Of a DNA stretch of 64,000 nt, positions 9,577 to 20,881 are shown piece by piece. This stretch comes from Tricholomella constricta (taxonomy: Eukaryota > Basidiomycota > Agaricomycetes > Agaricales > Lyophyllaceae). The stretch is taken from NCBI GenBank assembly GCA_013368375.1, contig JAACJP010000018.1, positions 620,001-684,000 on the forward strand, read 5' to 3'. Numbering within the stretch: position 1 is the stretch's first letter; each line of letters starts with the position of its first letter. The translations under genes were made by a program, and so were the position numbers. The notes beneath the pieces were generated by a model that searched no databases, was not told the origin of the DNA, and worked only from the letters and a program-made list of their open reading frames with translations.

Positions 9577-12500
9577 ATAGACGAGCCCCAAGAGCCCCGG
9601 GTAAGTTAAGAATCTGGCAGCAAAACGTTCGCAAGTCCGACCTGGCCCAGGCGGCGGTCCTCAACACCGCCAGACCAGAAGACTGGGATGTAATCGCACT
9701 CCAAGAGCCCTTCCTCGACCGGCTAGGCAACACCAAGGCCTCACCATTCTGGACCGTCCGATACCCCTTCCACCATCGTCGCGACGGGAGTACCCGTTCA
9801 CGATCTATACTTCTTATTAATTCGAACATCGCTACTGACGCATATACCCTCCTTGACATCCCCAGCACAGATATCACCGCCGTCCGCTTCAATGGAGCGC
9901 ACGGCCACCTGGCCCTGTTCAACGTCTATAATGACTGCACACACAACGACAGCCTCTCCGTTCTCTCTACCTTCCTATCCTCCTCCCTCCGTCAGGCCCA
10001 ACCGTCTCCCAGGGACCACATGCTCTGGCTAGGCGACTTCAACAGACACCACCCCCTCTGGGAAAGCGCCGACAACCGCCACCTCAACTCCTCTGAACCC
10101 ACCATCCGCCCCCTGCTGAACCTCCTACGTGATTATGACATGGAACTGGCGCTACCACCAACGCTCCACACCCTCCAAACAGCCGGCGACCGTTGGACCC
10201 GTCCAGACAACGTCTGGCGCTCACACAATCCCATCGACCCCATCATCTCCTGCAACGTCGACGCCGGCCTTCGGCCCCCCATTACTGATCACCTCCCTAT
10301 AGTCACCGTAATTGAGCTCCCCATAGCTCGGTCCTCCTCGCCCCCCTCTCGGGATTTTCACAATGTAGACTGGAAGGCATTCTCAGAGGCCCTCGCAACA
10401 GCACTAAGCCTTCGTTCACCAGCTCGCCACATCTCCTCCCTGGAGGAGTTCGACGCGAAGGTAACACTACTGAAGTCCATCATCCAGGACACTATCGCTT
10501 CCGACGACCTTGTCCCAATGAAGAAGCCATGCCCCTTCTCGAAACGCTGGTGGTGCCCTGAACTCAACGAGTTCAAACACCCAAGGAGCCACGCCAGCAA
10601 CGAGACGTACAAGTACCGAGATATCATTGACCACCCCTCCAAAGCAGAGTACCAACGCCTCTCCCGGGCCATGTCTGACCGGATCGAGGAGAAGCGCCGG
10701 GAACATTGGATCGACTGGCTCGAGAACATCGATGCCCGCCAGATCTACACAGCGAACAAATATGTTGTTAACGAACCGACTGACTTTTCCTGTGATAGGG
10801 TCCCCGATCTCAAAACCACTGTGGACGGCACCCCCAGGCTGGCATCCACCAATAGTGACAAGGCCGAGGCCCTAGCTGAGTCTTTCTTCCCTCCCCCCCC
10901 CCCATCCCCCACTACCCCTACTACCGTCTACCCTAAACCCCTCCCAGGTATCAAATACTTCACTCGAGCCCGTATCCTGTCTGCGATTACCCAACTCAAA
11001 CCCCATAAAGCACCAGGCCCCGACGGGATCCCGAACGTGGTGTTGAAACGATGTGCTGCGGCCCTCGTCGATCACCTGTTCTATATCTTCCGGGCAGTCC
11101 TGGAACTCAATGCTTACCACGACAGCTGGCTCGTCTCCACGACCTTGGTCCTTCGCAAACCAGGCAAACCAGCCTACAATGTTGCCAAAGCGTACCGACC
11201 GATTGGGCTACTCAACACGATCGGAAAGTTGCTCTCGACACTGGTAGCCGCTGACCTTTCACACCTCGCAGAGAAACACCATATGTTCCCCCCCGGCCAA
11301 TTCGGCGGCCGCCCAGGCAGAAACACAACTGACGCAATGCACATGGTCACCCACAAGATCAAGGATGCGTGGCGTGCCGGTAATGTTGCTGTAGCTCTGT
11401 TCCTGGACGTTCAAGGTGCTTTCCCCAACACAGTCAAGGAACGGCTCCTCCATAACATGAAGGAACGAGGCGCCCCTACCTGTTATGTCAGGCTCACTGA
11501 ACGAATGCTCACCGGCCGTAGGACCCGACTGAAGTTTGACGACTTCACCTCTGATCTCACAGGCATCACCAACGGCACCACGCAAGGCTGCCCCCTCTCG
11601 ATGCTATTCTACGCCTTTTATAATGCGCCGCTGATCCTCACTGCCCCCCCCAACAGCAAGGTCGAAACGTCTATCGGCTTCGTCGATGACTCGATGTACC
11701 TCGCGGTCGCCAAAACGCTTCGGGAGGCACACACCATTATTGCTAACATGACAGAGCGACAAGGCGGAGGCTTCGACTGGTCCCAGTCCCACAATTCGCC
11801 GTTCGAATTATCAAAACTCGCACTCATGAACTTCCCCCGCTCACATCGGGATGCCATCCCGCCTGACCTCACCCTCACCCGCAGCAACCCAGACGGCACC
11901 ACGACGCTCCAAATTGTCGAGACCACGTCCGCCTACAAGTACCTTGGCGTGGTCTTCGACCCGAAGCTCCGATGGACAGCGCACTACCAGAAGGTGATCG
12001 CCAGCTCTGCCTGGTGGTCATTTCAGGTAGCTCGCCTCTCGAAGATCTCCGGGGGCATGCCTCCTCACCGGATACGACAGCTATATAACACGGTGGCCGT
12101 CCCGGCCTTCACTTATGCAGCTGACGTATGGTACACAGGAATACACAACTCCCCGAGCGGAAAGAAACGAGTTGGCTCCGTCGCCGTGACCAAGAAACTC
12201 ACCCCGGTCCAACGTCATGCAGCAAAACTCGTCACCGGCTCCCTCAGCACGACAGCTGGTGACGTCCTCGATGCACACACTAACCTCCTCCCCGTAGATC
12301 TTCTATACCACAAGATCCTTCAGCGGGCCGCCGTCCGCCTAGCCTCCCTCCCGGACACTCACCCCCTCCACAGCCCAGTCCGCAAAGCCGCCAAACGCTA
12401 CGTGAAACGGCACCGCTCCCCTCTGCACAGCCTCTTCTTCCTAACCGGAATCGATCCCTCTCTAGTCGAAACGGTGTCGTCAACAAGGCGACGCCCTAAC

Positions 12501-13100
12501 TACGCTCCATCCTTCAGCACGCACATCGAAGACTCCAAGGAAACGGCACTCGTGGAAGCTAACCGTATCTTCCGCTTAGCACCCACCTCCGTTCACTGCG
12601 ACGGTTCAGGCTACGAAGGCGGAGTGGGCGCTTCGGCTGTCCTCTTCGTCAACGGACTCGAAAAGGCGTCCCTCAAATATCACCTCGGACCTATCACCAA
12701 GCACACCGTATACGAGGCCGAGATCGTCGGCCTCACCTTGGGACTACACTTACTGACCTCCACTAGCCGCAACCTCCGGTCCATCACGGCCATCGGGAGC
12801 GACAGTCAAGCAGCCATCAAGGCCCTCGGCAACCAACGGCCTCACCCCGCCCACTACCTCCTGGACTACGTCCACACCGCCGCCGAAAAACTCCACGTCA
12901 AACAGGATCGCATCGCCCGTGCAAGCGAACGACGAACTGCTCTACGTAGAGGTAACAAGTGGACTGACCGAACACGCAAAGTCATTAACCTGCAGATACA
13001 CTGGACCCCCGGCCACGTTGACTTCGGCCCCAATGAACGCGCCGACGAGCTCGCAAAAATCGCAGCTACGGGCACCTCGAGCCCCGCCCCAGACCTGCAT
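9573..13100 (+). CDS. LINE ORF2, 5' part: endonuclease, reverse transcriptase, RNase H
   Basis: 1176 codons up to the Plavaka insertion. An AP-type endonuclease fills about residues 1-235 (WQQNV, ALQEPF, WLGDFNRHHPLW, TDHLPI). RT spans about 450-740 with KAPGPDGIPN, AYRPIGLLNTIGK, FLDVQGAFP, TQGCPLS and the catalytic FVDD near 703. RNase H follows at about 1000-1160 (CDGSG, YEAE, GSDSQAAI, TPGHVDFGPNERADELA). Codons stay in phase across the insertion: 3528 nt here plus 573 nt at 19530-20102 give one 1366-aa protein. The enzyme nicks DNA and copies its own RNA at the nick. It is inactive in this copy because of the 6.4-kb insert. Confidence 0.93.
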
Positions 13101-13129
13101 CAGGAAAACCCTACTTGTGAAAATCGACA
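13101..13129 (+). repeat. Left terminal inverted repeat of the Plavaka-type element
   Basis: 29 bases, inversely matching 19499-19527 with four mismatches. Confidence 0.85.
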
Positions 13130-13562
13130 CAGTGGAAGACAATTTTCAAAGTTCTTGGTGAATAGACGGCAATAATGTAAATTACAGTGAAGTGATCAAA
13201 TTGACAAAAACTCACTCACTGAGCGAGATGAAAAGTCACCCTTGGTTTCGCTTAGAGAAATTGCATGAAAGCGCAATATTTTAGCTAAATAAGCCCCATT
13301 GTCGTAAATGATCTTAAGCTGGAATAGTATGCTACGGCAACATTTTGCTCACAATGTAAGACATGGAACAAAACAGTCAATTATATTCTGATAGCGCAGG
13401 TCGACCAACTCTGAAACGAGTCACGATAGTAATATTGATTAGCAATGAGCGGCCATAAAGTAAGGATTCGAAGCATGTTAAGCTGTGGTAGAGTCCAAGG
13501 GGTATCGGAGGAGTAAGTAACTGCAATAAAGAGAGATAGTGTGGGTATAATATGCTAGAATA

Positions 13563-15937
13563 CTATGAGACACATATATTTGACGTTGTGGGGTCTCCAT
13601 GTGGTATGGTGGCTGCTTGGTACTCACTCATCCATTCCCGCCAGATCCAGGATGGCCATTGAGTTATTGGCAATAACCGTTGCGGAATGGCCTGCATTAG
13701 ATTGGCTGGAGAAGATGTTAGAAATTGAGCAAAGTAAACACAGATTATTATGTACGCAGCCTCCTGATACAGATCAGCCATTAGCCGGTGGTAAGCGCGA
13801 CGCTTGTTGGTGAGAATGTTCTCGAGGAAGAGTTTGTGTCCGCGATAGACATCTTCATATGCATCCGAGTTGAACTCGGATCTCTTGAGGTATCCGGAGC
13901 CCCAGTCTTCGATAGCAGCATAGGTCTGGGTTCTCTAATGAGTGTAGCTCTCGAGAAAATCAGTATAAAAAAAACACACCGCCGTTGCGACCATGCAAAG
14001 CATTGGAGCAGGTATCTCAAGTTCTATGGACAGGGGTCCATCGTCGATAGTTGAGCTGAAGCGAGACACATGCTTTGATGCCATAGATCCACGTGCAGCT
14101 GAAAAATAACATTCACGAAGTGACGATATAATTATCGGATGGTGGAACGGCTTTGTTCGCAGGATGAGGCCAGCCTGAAAAGAAAGATGTAAGCAACAAG
14201 TTGACAATTGGTAACATCACTTGCCTGAGTACGGGGGAAGATGTAGTCACCGCTGTCAAGGAGCTTCTTCACGAGGTCTCTGCGGTCTTCCACACTGACT
14301 CCCCCCCCCAAGCCGAATGATGTCTCGATCTTGGGTAATGTGATTTTTTTTGCGCTGCAACGTACATTAGATAAACGTGTGGAGAGCTACGAAACACATG
14401 AGAAGTAGGCTCGAAAGAGGATTTTGGCACTCACCAAGCGAGAAATGTACTCGACTAGGGCAGTGTCAACTTCAAGGCGCTCGTACAATGCATCATACTC
14501 AAGCTCCTCAGCGATGTCCATCGAGATACTCCGGACATAGTCGTCAAAGGAGGCAGTCGATGGGTAAGCATCGACAAAAAGAGCGTCACCGATCACACGA
14601 CGTATAGCTACCTTTATTACAGTGTAGATAACGGGTGGCTGAGCAGTGAGAGATATGTTCCTCGACCCAGACTGCGGAGGGACATAGTGCGCCTCCGCTG
14701 GCCATTGATCCTCGTTGTCGTTGAGGGAGATGGCGTTGGAGGGTGCTGCACAAGTCGAATTGGCGCTAGACTGCCTCGTGGCCTTGGCCTGAGCATCAAC
14801 GTCGCTCCATTTGGGGACCTGGACAGTCTACCGCGTTGAGTGACAGAGGGTCATATAAGATAACAGTTACATACCTCAGCCCGTCGAGCGAGAGCACGCT
14901 TTGACAAATGCTATAGAAATGGTCAGATCAATGTACATATTTCAGGATGATAATTTTGCTCATACAGTCTCCTCGTCATTTGGCATACTAGAGTACTGGC
15001 CGTCAACGTCGAGGTCCTGATCAACATCTAGTTCGTCAACCTCCAAGTCCATTCCGACATCGGGGCCTTCAGCAGAAAGAAGGTCGTCCACGTCCGCATC
15101 CTGAACAGCCCATTGTGGGCGCTTAGAGTGTGTCAGGCATCAGTGGTACGAAAATGTATGAGAAGCGTACCTCTCCTGTTAGCATCGACTTGAGAGACTT
15201 AGGGTCAAGTCCTTCCAGCTCGTTGTCATCGTTATCAGGCTCCTCCTCGTCAGATTGCTGATACATGTCGGAAAGGTTATCGTCCTCATCCTCATCAATT
15301 TCTGGGATGTTGTCCTTGACTTTGAGGCTCGAGGGGGTAGGGCGTGGTGCAGGCTCGCCTTCAACAGCACCATCCTCCTCGTCATCACTGTCTGATGAAA
15401 TGACTGGGGGGGGTTTGCGTGTTGCTGGCATAAACTAGGTAAGCAACGGCTAAGGACTCGACAAATGTTTGCACCTTGAACTTGAGATCTTCTGACGTTA
15501 CTAGTCACAGGAGCCGCTGCAGAAATTCAGTTAGCTTATGTCGTTATTGATTATAATGCATGCATACCTTTAGCCTTCTTAGTAGATACTGGCTGGCTCA
15601 TAGATGGAGATGCAGGGCGTTTGCGACTACCCATGGGTGCAGCATTACGCCAGACTTCAAGATAAAAAAAAATTAAACAAGAATAATTTTATAATGGGGC
15701 CCAAAGCATACCAGCATTATTCAAAGCCTTTTGCTTCGATGCGCGCTGTCCTAAATAACGAGTATGTGAGTGCAGAATATGTTTCCGAAATAATATCAAA
15801 CTCGAACCTTTAGAAACAGAAAGATCTTCTGCCACGTCACGGCGGCTGCGAGTTGCGGTATTGGGCTGTTTGTTAACCGCTGTTGTTATGTGCGTAGGGC
15901 GAGACCTAGCCTTGGTATGCGCTGGAGTTTTGGCCAT
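13563..15937 (-). CDS. DUF6532-like protein carried by the Plavaka-type element
   Basis: A spliced minus-strand gene. The start is ATG at 15937 (MAKTPAHTKARSR). A basic N-terminus is followed by acidic exons (about 15430-15180 and 15120-14980; runs of D/E). A folded C-terminal part is assembled from exons near 14830-14440, 14335-14240, 14175-14000, 13920-13790 and below: 'FDDYVRSISMDIAEELEY', 'SGDYIFPRTQ', 'PFHHPIIISSLRECYF', 'EIPAPMLCMVATA', 'AYEDVYRGHKLFLENIL'. This order matches the basidiomycete DUF6532 domain as I remember it, which is often found next to Plavaka transposases. Its role is unknown; a helper in DNA binding is only a guess. The last exon is uncertain (ends between 13630 and 13563). 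Confidence 0.7.
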
Positions 15938-16080
15938 GAGAGACGAGTGGGCGATAGAAAATAGAATAGGAAAAAAAGAGTGTGTAAGTGGTGCGCAATA
16001 AAAAGAGGAAATTGGGGGGGGAAAGTGTTGGCGTGGGCCGAAAGAAATATACAACTCTACATAGCGGGGTTTCATATGAT

Positions 16081-19000
16081 ATGGTGGCGGAATTGATCGA
16101 AGATGCCTTCCCGGACAAGTCTACTGCCAACATGCCTGCGACATGCAATGGATGCGGAGAATCAGTTAATCGTAACGGGCTGAAGAATCACATCCGCCTC
16201 AGCAAGGACTTACGCTGCAAAGCTGAGAAGTGGACAAGCCCTCAAAACGGTCCTAGTTCGGAACTGGGAGAAGGCGACAGTGTCAGAGAATATGAAATTC
16301 CTGTCGATCCAGCTGGAGATTTCTTTGGGGATTATGACCTGTATGGTGAGTTGAGTCTGTTGTGCTGCGAAATGAGTAAAAATTGAAGGATCTCACTGCA
16401 CCAGATGAAAGTGACCAGCCAGATGAAAGCGACCAGCCAGCTACACCAAGCAAGCCGACAGAGGAGGATGAAGAAGACCGCAACTCTCTCGATGCTTTAC
16501 ATGCAGAGCAGGAATACGGATTAGAACCCCCGCGTGCAAGGCTACACTCACCGAGTCGTCGTCCAACCGTCGAGGATGATGAGGCTGAAATGGATGTGAC
16601 TACATCTGCACAGCGGCTTCGAGGAGGTGCTGAAGAGACGCTGTTAAACAAGCCCTATGTCATCAAGTTTCCTTCTGACAGAGCAGGTGCCGTGTACTCA
16701 CAGGATGGCCAAACGACGAATGAGCAGTATAGCGGGAATCTCGATGCATCTGCAGGTCTATTTGCGCCATTTTCGTCAAAGATCGAGTGGGAAATTGCGC
16801 GTTGGGCCAAGCTACGTGGACCCAGCTCGACGGCCTTCACTGAATTGATGAAAATCGAAGGTGTAAGTTGGTATTCACTGTGGCGAGAGGATTTGACTTA
16901 CCGATAATTAGGTTGCAGAAAAGCTTGGGCTTTCATTTACAAGCTCCATTGAGCTCAACAAAATGATTGACTATCTCTTACCGGGGCGCCCTCAATTTCA
17001 ACGTCACGAAGTTCTGGTCGGTAACGAAGTCTGCGAAGTGTTCTTTCGAGATGTGGTCGCTTGCATTCGAGCACTGCTGGGTGATCCCGATTTTGCGGTC
17101 TACTTGGTCTTCGTGCCAGAGAAGCAATATACCAATGAGGGGAAACAAGTTAGGCTGTACCATGATATGCATACAGGCAGGTGGTGGTGGTCGACGCAGG
17201 TAAACAAATTGTTTGGTTGTGGGTCCACGTAATAACACTCACATGCACAGGAGACACTCGAGAATGATAAACCAGGCGCTACCATTGTTCCCATAATCAT
17301 ATCGACCGACAAGACACAGCTCACTCTGTTCCGAAATAAGTCTGCCTATCCAATTTATCTCACCATTGGAAACATACCAAAGGAGATCCGCAGTAAGCCC
17401 TCGAATCGTGCCTATGTCCTTCTGGGATACCTTCCCACCACACGTCTTGAGAATGTCACTAATCGAGCAGCTCGTCGTCGTCTACTTGCCAACCTTTACC
17501 ATGGATGTATGGCTCGCATTCTCGCACCATTGGTCTCCGCCGGAACAGATGGGATTTTCATGACTACGGGTGATGGATTAACACGGCGTTTTCATCCACT
17601 TCTTGCCTGCGTCGTCAATGATTACCCTGAGCAAGTTTTATCGACATGCACCTCTACAGGAGAATGCCCAACATGCCCTGTGCATCGAAATCAGTTGGGT
17701 GAATATGATCGTGAGGCTCCGGCTCAGCCTGCTCTTCGTGATCTATCCCAAATCCTTGAAATCCTCGACTCCTTCGACAGTGATCCTGCTGGCTTTTTGC
17801 AGGCCTGTAAACGAGCAGGTGTGAAGCCAGTTGTTGATCCATTCTGGAAAGACCTGCCGTATTCCCACATTTACCGCTCCATTACTCCCGATATTCTACA
17901 TCAGCTCTACCAAGGCATAATGAAGCATCTCGTTGGCTGGATCATCGAAGCTTTTGGAGCTGCAGAAATCGATGCCCGCTGCCGTCGTATGCCTCCGAAT
18001 CACAACCTCCGCCTTTTCATGAAAGGCATCTCGACTTTATCGCGTGTTACAGGCCAAGAACATGATCACATGTGCCGTATATTACTCGGACTTGTTATCG
18101 ACGCTCCACTCCCCAATGGATTTTCCAGTGCTCGTCTTATATCTGCTGTCCGTGCAATGCTCGACTTCCTATATCTTGCACAGTACCCTGTTCACACGGA
18201 TGAGACACTTGAGCTTCTCGACGATGCACTGGAGGACTTTCACAGGAATAAGGACATCTTTGTCGACCTCGGTATTCGGGATTCCTTTAATATTCCGAAA
18301 CTCCACTGGGCTCAGCACTACTCCTTCGCAATCAAACTTTACGGGACTACCGACAACGTCAACACGCAATACACTGAGCGCCTTCATATCGACCTCGCGA
18401 AAGACGCATATGCAGCATCTAACCGTAAAGATGAGTTTTCCCAGATGACTCTGTGGGTGGAGCGGAAGGAAAAAATCCTGCGACATTCGCAATACGTTGA
18501 CTGGCGTCAGAACGGATCACCGATTGTCGAGCGAAAGGAGTGGTCACCGCCGGGTCTCGAACTTGATCGCACCCTGCACATGGCGAAGCATCCGTCGACA
18601 CGTTCCGTTTCGTTTGAAGTTCTCGCCGCAGAATACGGGGCGCCATTATTCCGAATCGCATTAGCCAGGTACCTCTTAGTTCTCAATGAACCCGATCTCA
18701 CCTCTCGCGAAGTGGAACGCCACCTGTGGACCATCCGCATACCCTTCACCAAAGTGGCTGTCTGGCATCGCATCAAGTTCCTCCGCTCAGACCCTGTCAC
18801 CGGCGCGACGTCCACGGCCGACTCTATTCATTCTCATCCGGCAAAGAGGGATAGTCGGGGTCGTCTAGTTCCCGGAAGGTTTGATACTGCACTGGTCAAC
18901 GGTGGTGAAGGAAAAGCGACGGGCATTGAAGGTGAGTTGCTCCTCTATATTTATCTTCCCCATGTTGACCAACCTCCATAGGTTATCACATTGGACGGGT

Positions 19001-19343
19001 CCGAATTTTGTTCTCGATTCCCAAACACTCACACGAGATCCTCTTTAAGGGTCGCGCCGACATCTCTATACCTTGCCATTTGGCCTATGTTGACTGGTAC
19101 TCTCCACTCCGAGACCCCGAGCGTCACCATGGTCTCCACCGAATCTCGCCATTCAAGGACCGTGAAGGTAGTCAAATGTGCAGTATAATCCCCGTTGCCA
19201 ATCTTCGCCGGAGCGTTCACCTCTTCCCGAAGTTTGGGCCTGTTGCCCCGCAGGCATGGACAAGCAGTAATGTCCTTGACCTCTGTGACACCTTTTTCGT
19301 CAATGTATTCACTGACCGACACTTATATCGTATAGTATATTAG
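16081..19343 (+). CDS. Plavaka-family transposase
   Basis: Five exons fit in frame: 16081-16345, 16405-16862, 16912-17199, 17251-18931 and 18982-19343. The N-terminus has a C2H2-like finger (CNGCGESVNRNGLKNHIR..C), then an acidic linker. The catalytic region begins at 'IIISTDKTQLTLF' and continues with 'AYPIYLTIGNIPKEIR' and 'VLLGYLP', the hallmark block of Plavaka transposases. Then come 'CPTCPVHR', 'DILHQLYQGIMKHLV', 'PKLHWAQHYSFAIKLYGT' and 'YTERLHIDLAKDAY'. The C-terminal exon has 'LAYVDWYSPL'. The family cuts and pastes DNA with an RNase H-fold nuclease. No internal stop is needed, so this copy could be functional. An in-frame GTG-initiated extension to 15988 exists, but ATG 16081 is the first ATG. 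Confidence 0.9.
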
Positions 19344-19498
19344 TCAAGCATCAATTCTTTCATTTATTGTGCCATTGGATCACATTTTTATTGAGAATTT
19401 CACGTATGAGGCCCTGAGGGCAAACATGAGCATTTCGTGATCGCCATTGATCACAATTTTGTCGATGATACACAAAATAGCACACTTGTCTCAAACTA

Positions 19499-19527
19499 TG
19501 TCCATTTCCACATGTAAGGTTTTCCTG
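19499..19527 (-). repeat. Right terminal inverted repeat of the Plavaka-type element
   Basis: Reverse complement of 13101-13129 with four mismatches. The AT duplication follows at 19528-19529. Confidence 0.85.
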
Positions 19528-19529
19528 AT

Positions 19530-20102
19530 GGCCTCCCCGTCTACCTCCGTCACAAACCCCTCCCATTCAGCATCCCAGCTCTGCGCCAAGAACACCTCTC
19601 AACCCTCCAGGTCCGCTGGAAACAACGATGGAAGAAGTCACCCCGCTATCCAGCGATACACGCCATCGACAAGTCCCTCCCGTCCCGAAAGTTCCTCAAA
19701 CTCGTTGAATCCCTCGACCGTCGCCGTTCGGCCACCGTTGCGCAGCTCCGCACTGGTCACTCCCCGCTCAATCAACACCTGTTCCGCATACACAGGTCGG
19801 AGTCACCCTCCTGTCCCCACTGCCAAGGAATCACCCCCGAGACCGTCCTCCTGGTCTGCCCCCACTACCAATACGAACGCCACCACCACCTACGTCGAAA
19901 CCTGCGAAGAAAAGCTGAGTCCATCTCATACCTTCTTTCGAGCCCTGATGCTCTAAAACATCTCCTCAGGTTCACCCACGCGACGAAACGCTTCAAGTCA
20001 GCTGCCGCGACCGCCCGCCACCTCGCCGAAGAACGCGCCCAAGTGAGGGACAACCTAGCCAGGCACCCTCGTCGCCGCCCCGACCCCACTCGCCCCATTT
20101 AA
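19530..20102 (+). CDS. LINE ORF2, 3' part with Cys/His motif
   Basis: 190 codons plus stop, in phase with 9573-13100. It contains 'LRHKPLPFSIPALRQ', 'LRTGHSPLNQHLFRI' and a zinc-finger-like CPHC-X11-C-X-H motif as found after RNase H in Tad1-like LINEs, then a basic tail ending in PTRPI. It is separated from the rest of ORF2 by the Plavaka-type element. Confidence 0.9.
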   Translation, partial: GLPVYLRHKPLPFSIPALRQEHLSTLQVRWKQRWKKSPRYPAIHAIDKSLPSRKFLKLVESLDRRRSATVAQLRTGHSPLNQHLFRIHRSESPSCPHCQGITPETVLLVCPHYQYERHHHLRRNLRRKAESISYLLSSPDALKHLLRFTHATKRFKSAAATARHLAEERAQVRDNLARHPRRRPDPTRPI

Positions 20103-20527
20103 CAACAACAGCACCCACTCCGAGCCCCTTCCATACCCTACCCCCTTCTAATTTTAGTCTCATAACGGCACACGACACCTCGACTCTCCGATAACCTCAA
20201 CCTCATCCTTGTTCCCTTTTCGGTCAGAGTGCACAGTCGTGCTGCTCGTTCACCCCCCTCCCGCTCCGCGGGCCTTCGTAGCCGCCAACACGGTCGAGAT
20301 CATTACCGCACACAATTTCCAATTCAGGGTTTACCAGGGGAGCGATGTCTAACACGGCGTCGGACACGCCGGCTCACTCTTTCTCCAATTGCTGGGGGGG
20401 TGCAGCATTCATTGACTCTCGTAAATATGTAGACTTCTGTATGTATGTACCGTGGACCATAGGCGCTATGCGCCTTGAACACGATAATATGATTCAAAAA
20501 ACAAAAAAAAAAAAAAAAAAAAAAAAA
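20103..20527 (+). other. LINE 3' UTR and poly-A tract
   Basis: About 400 bp of non-coding sequence ending in 'caaaaaac' and an unbroken A-run to 20528. The A-run directly abuts the 9-bp duplication, as expected for target-primed insertion. Confidence 0.85.
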
Positions 20528-20536
20528 AGACAATCA
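20528..20536. repeat. Target-site duplication, right of LINE (AGACAATCA)
   Basis: Matches 7603-7611. The first A merges with the poly-A tail. Confidence 0.9.
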
Positions 20537-20596
20537 TCCGCAAGCGCCCTGTGTGCATCGAGAGGCCCGGATGTAGGTAGAAATGTGAGTACTCAC

Positions 20597-20881
20597 TTGG
20601 AGAACACGGAAGCGGAACATTTGGCGACCATTTTGCCGGAAATTGCCCCACAGAAAGTCGTATCGTTTTCGGAAAAACATCCAGGCATTGTAGATGTCCA
20701 GTCCCGGAAGGTGGGGAATTTCTTCAGCATTTGTACTAGATTGTCTGCGGTGGCTTCGATATCCGGTGAACTTTTTCCACCCGAGAACTGCTGCAAATCC
20801 AAGCACAAGTACGAGAGAAGTTGCCCACGCCTCACTCCGCAGCGTCGATTCAGCGAGCGCGTTGTAGTTGGCAGACGGCAT
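20597..20881 (-). pseudogene. Cytochrome P450, exon 1 (signal anchor)
   Basis: ATG at 20881. A hydrophobic anchor near residues 20-34 (LVLVLGFAAVLGW) is followed by basic residues, then 'HLPGLDIYNAWMFFRKRYDFL' and 'RQMFRFRVLQ', and a donor at 20596 (GTGAGT within the palindrome gtgagtactcac). Exon 2 is at 7584. The intron between holds the LINE. P450s of this type sit in the ER membrane and oxidise small molecules; substrate unknown. The gene is truncated after exon 3, so it is a relic. Confidence 0.8.

Larger units (their letters stand above)
13101..19527 (+). mobile_element. Plavaka-type (CACTA-related) DNA transposon inside LINE ORF2
   Basis: 6427 bp. Imperfect 29-bp inverted ends CAGGAAAACC(C/T)TAC(T/A)TGTG(A/G)AAAT(C/G)GACA lie at 13101-13129 and 19499-19527. 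They are flanked by a 2-bp duplication AT (13099-13100 and 19528-19529). Dropping the element and one AT puts LINE ORF2 in frame (PDLH then GLPVYLR). Inside are two divergent genes: a DUF6532-like protein on the minus strand and a transposase on the plus strand. The exact terminal base is inferred from frame restoration. Confidence 0.88.
7612..20527 (+). mobile_element. Tad1-like non-LTR retrotransposon (LINE), carrying a nested DNA transposon
   Basis: The LINE has a 168-bp 5' UTR, ORF1 (7780-9576), ORF2 (9573-13100 continued at 19530-20102), a 3' UTR and a 3' poly-A run (about 20505-20527). It is bounded by the 9-bp duplication AGACAATCA. Without the Plavaka insert it would be about 6.5 kb. 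Endonuclease, RT, RNase H and a C-terminal Cys/His motif in ORF2, with zinc knuckles in ORF1, match the Tad1/I-like LINEs of fungi. It lies antisense to the P450 gene and within its first intron. It seems full length, and both ORFs would be open without the nested element. Confidence 0.93.
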
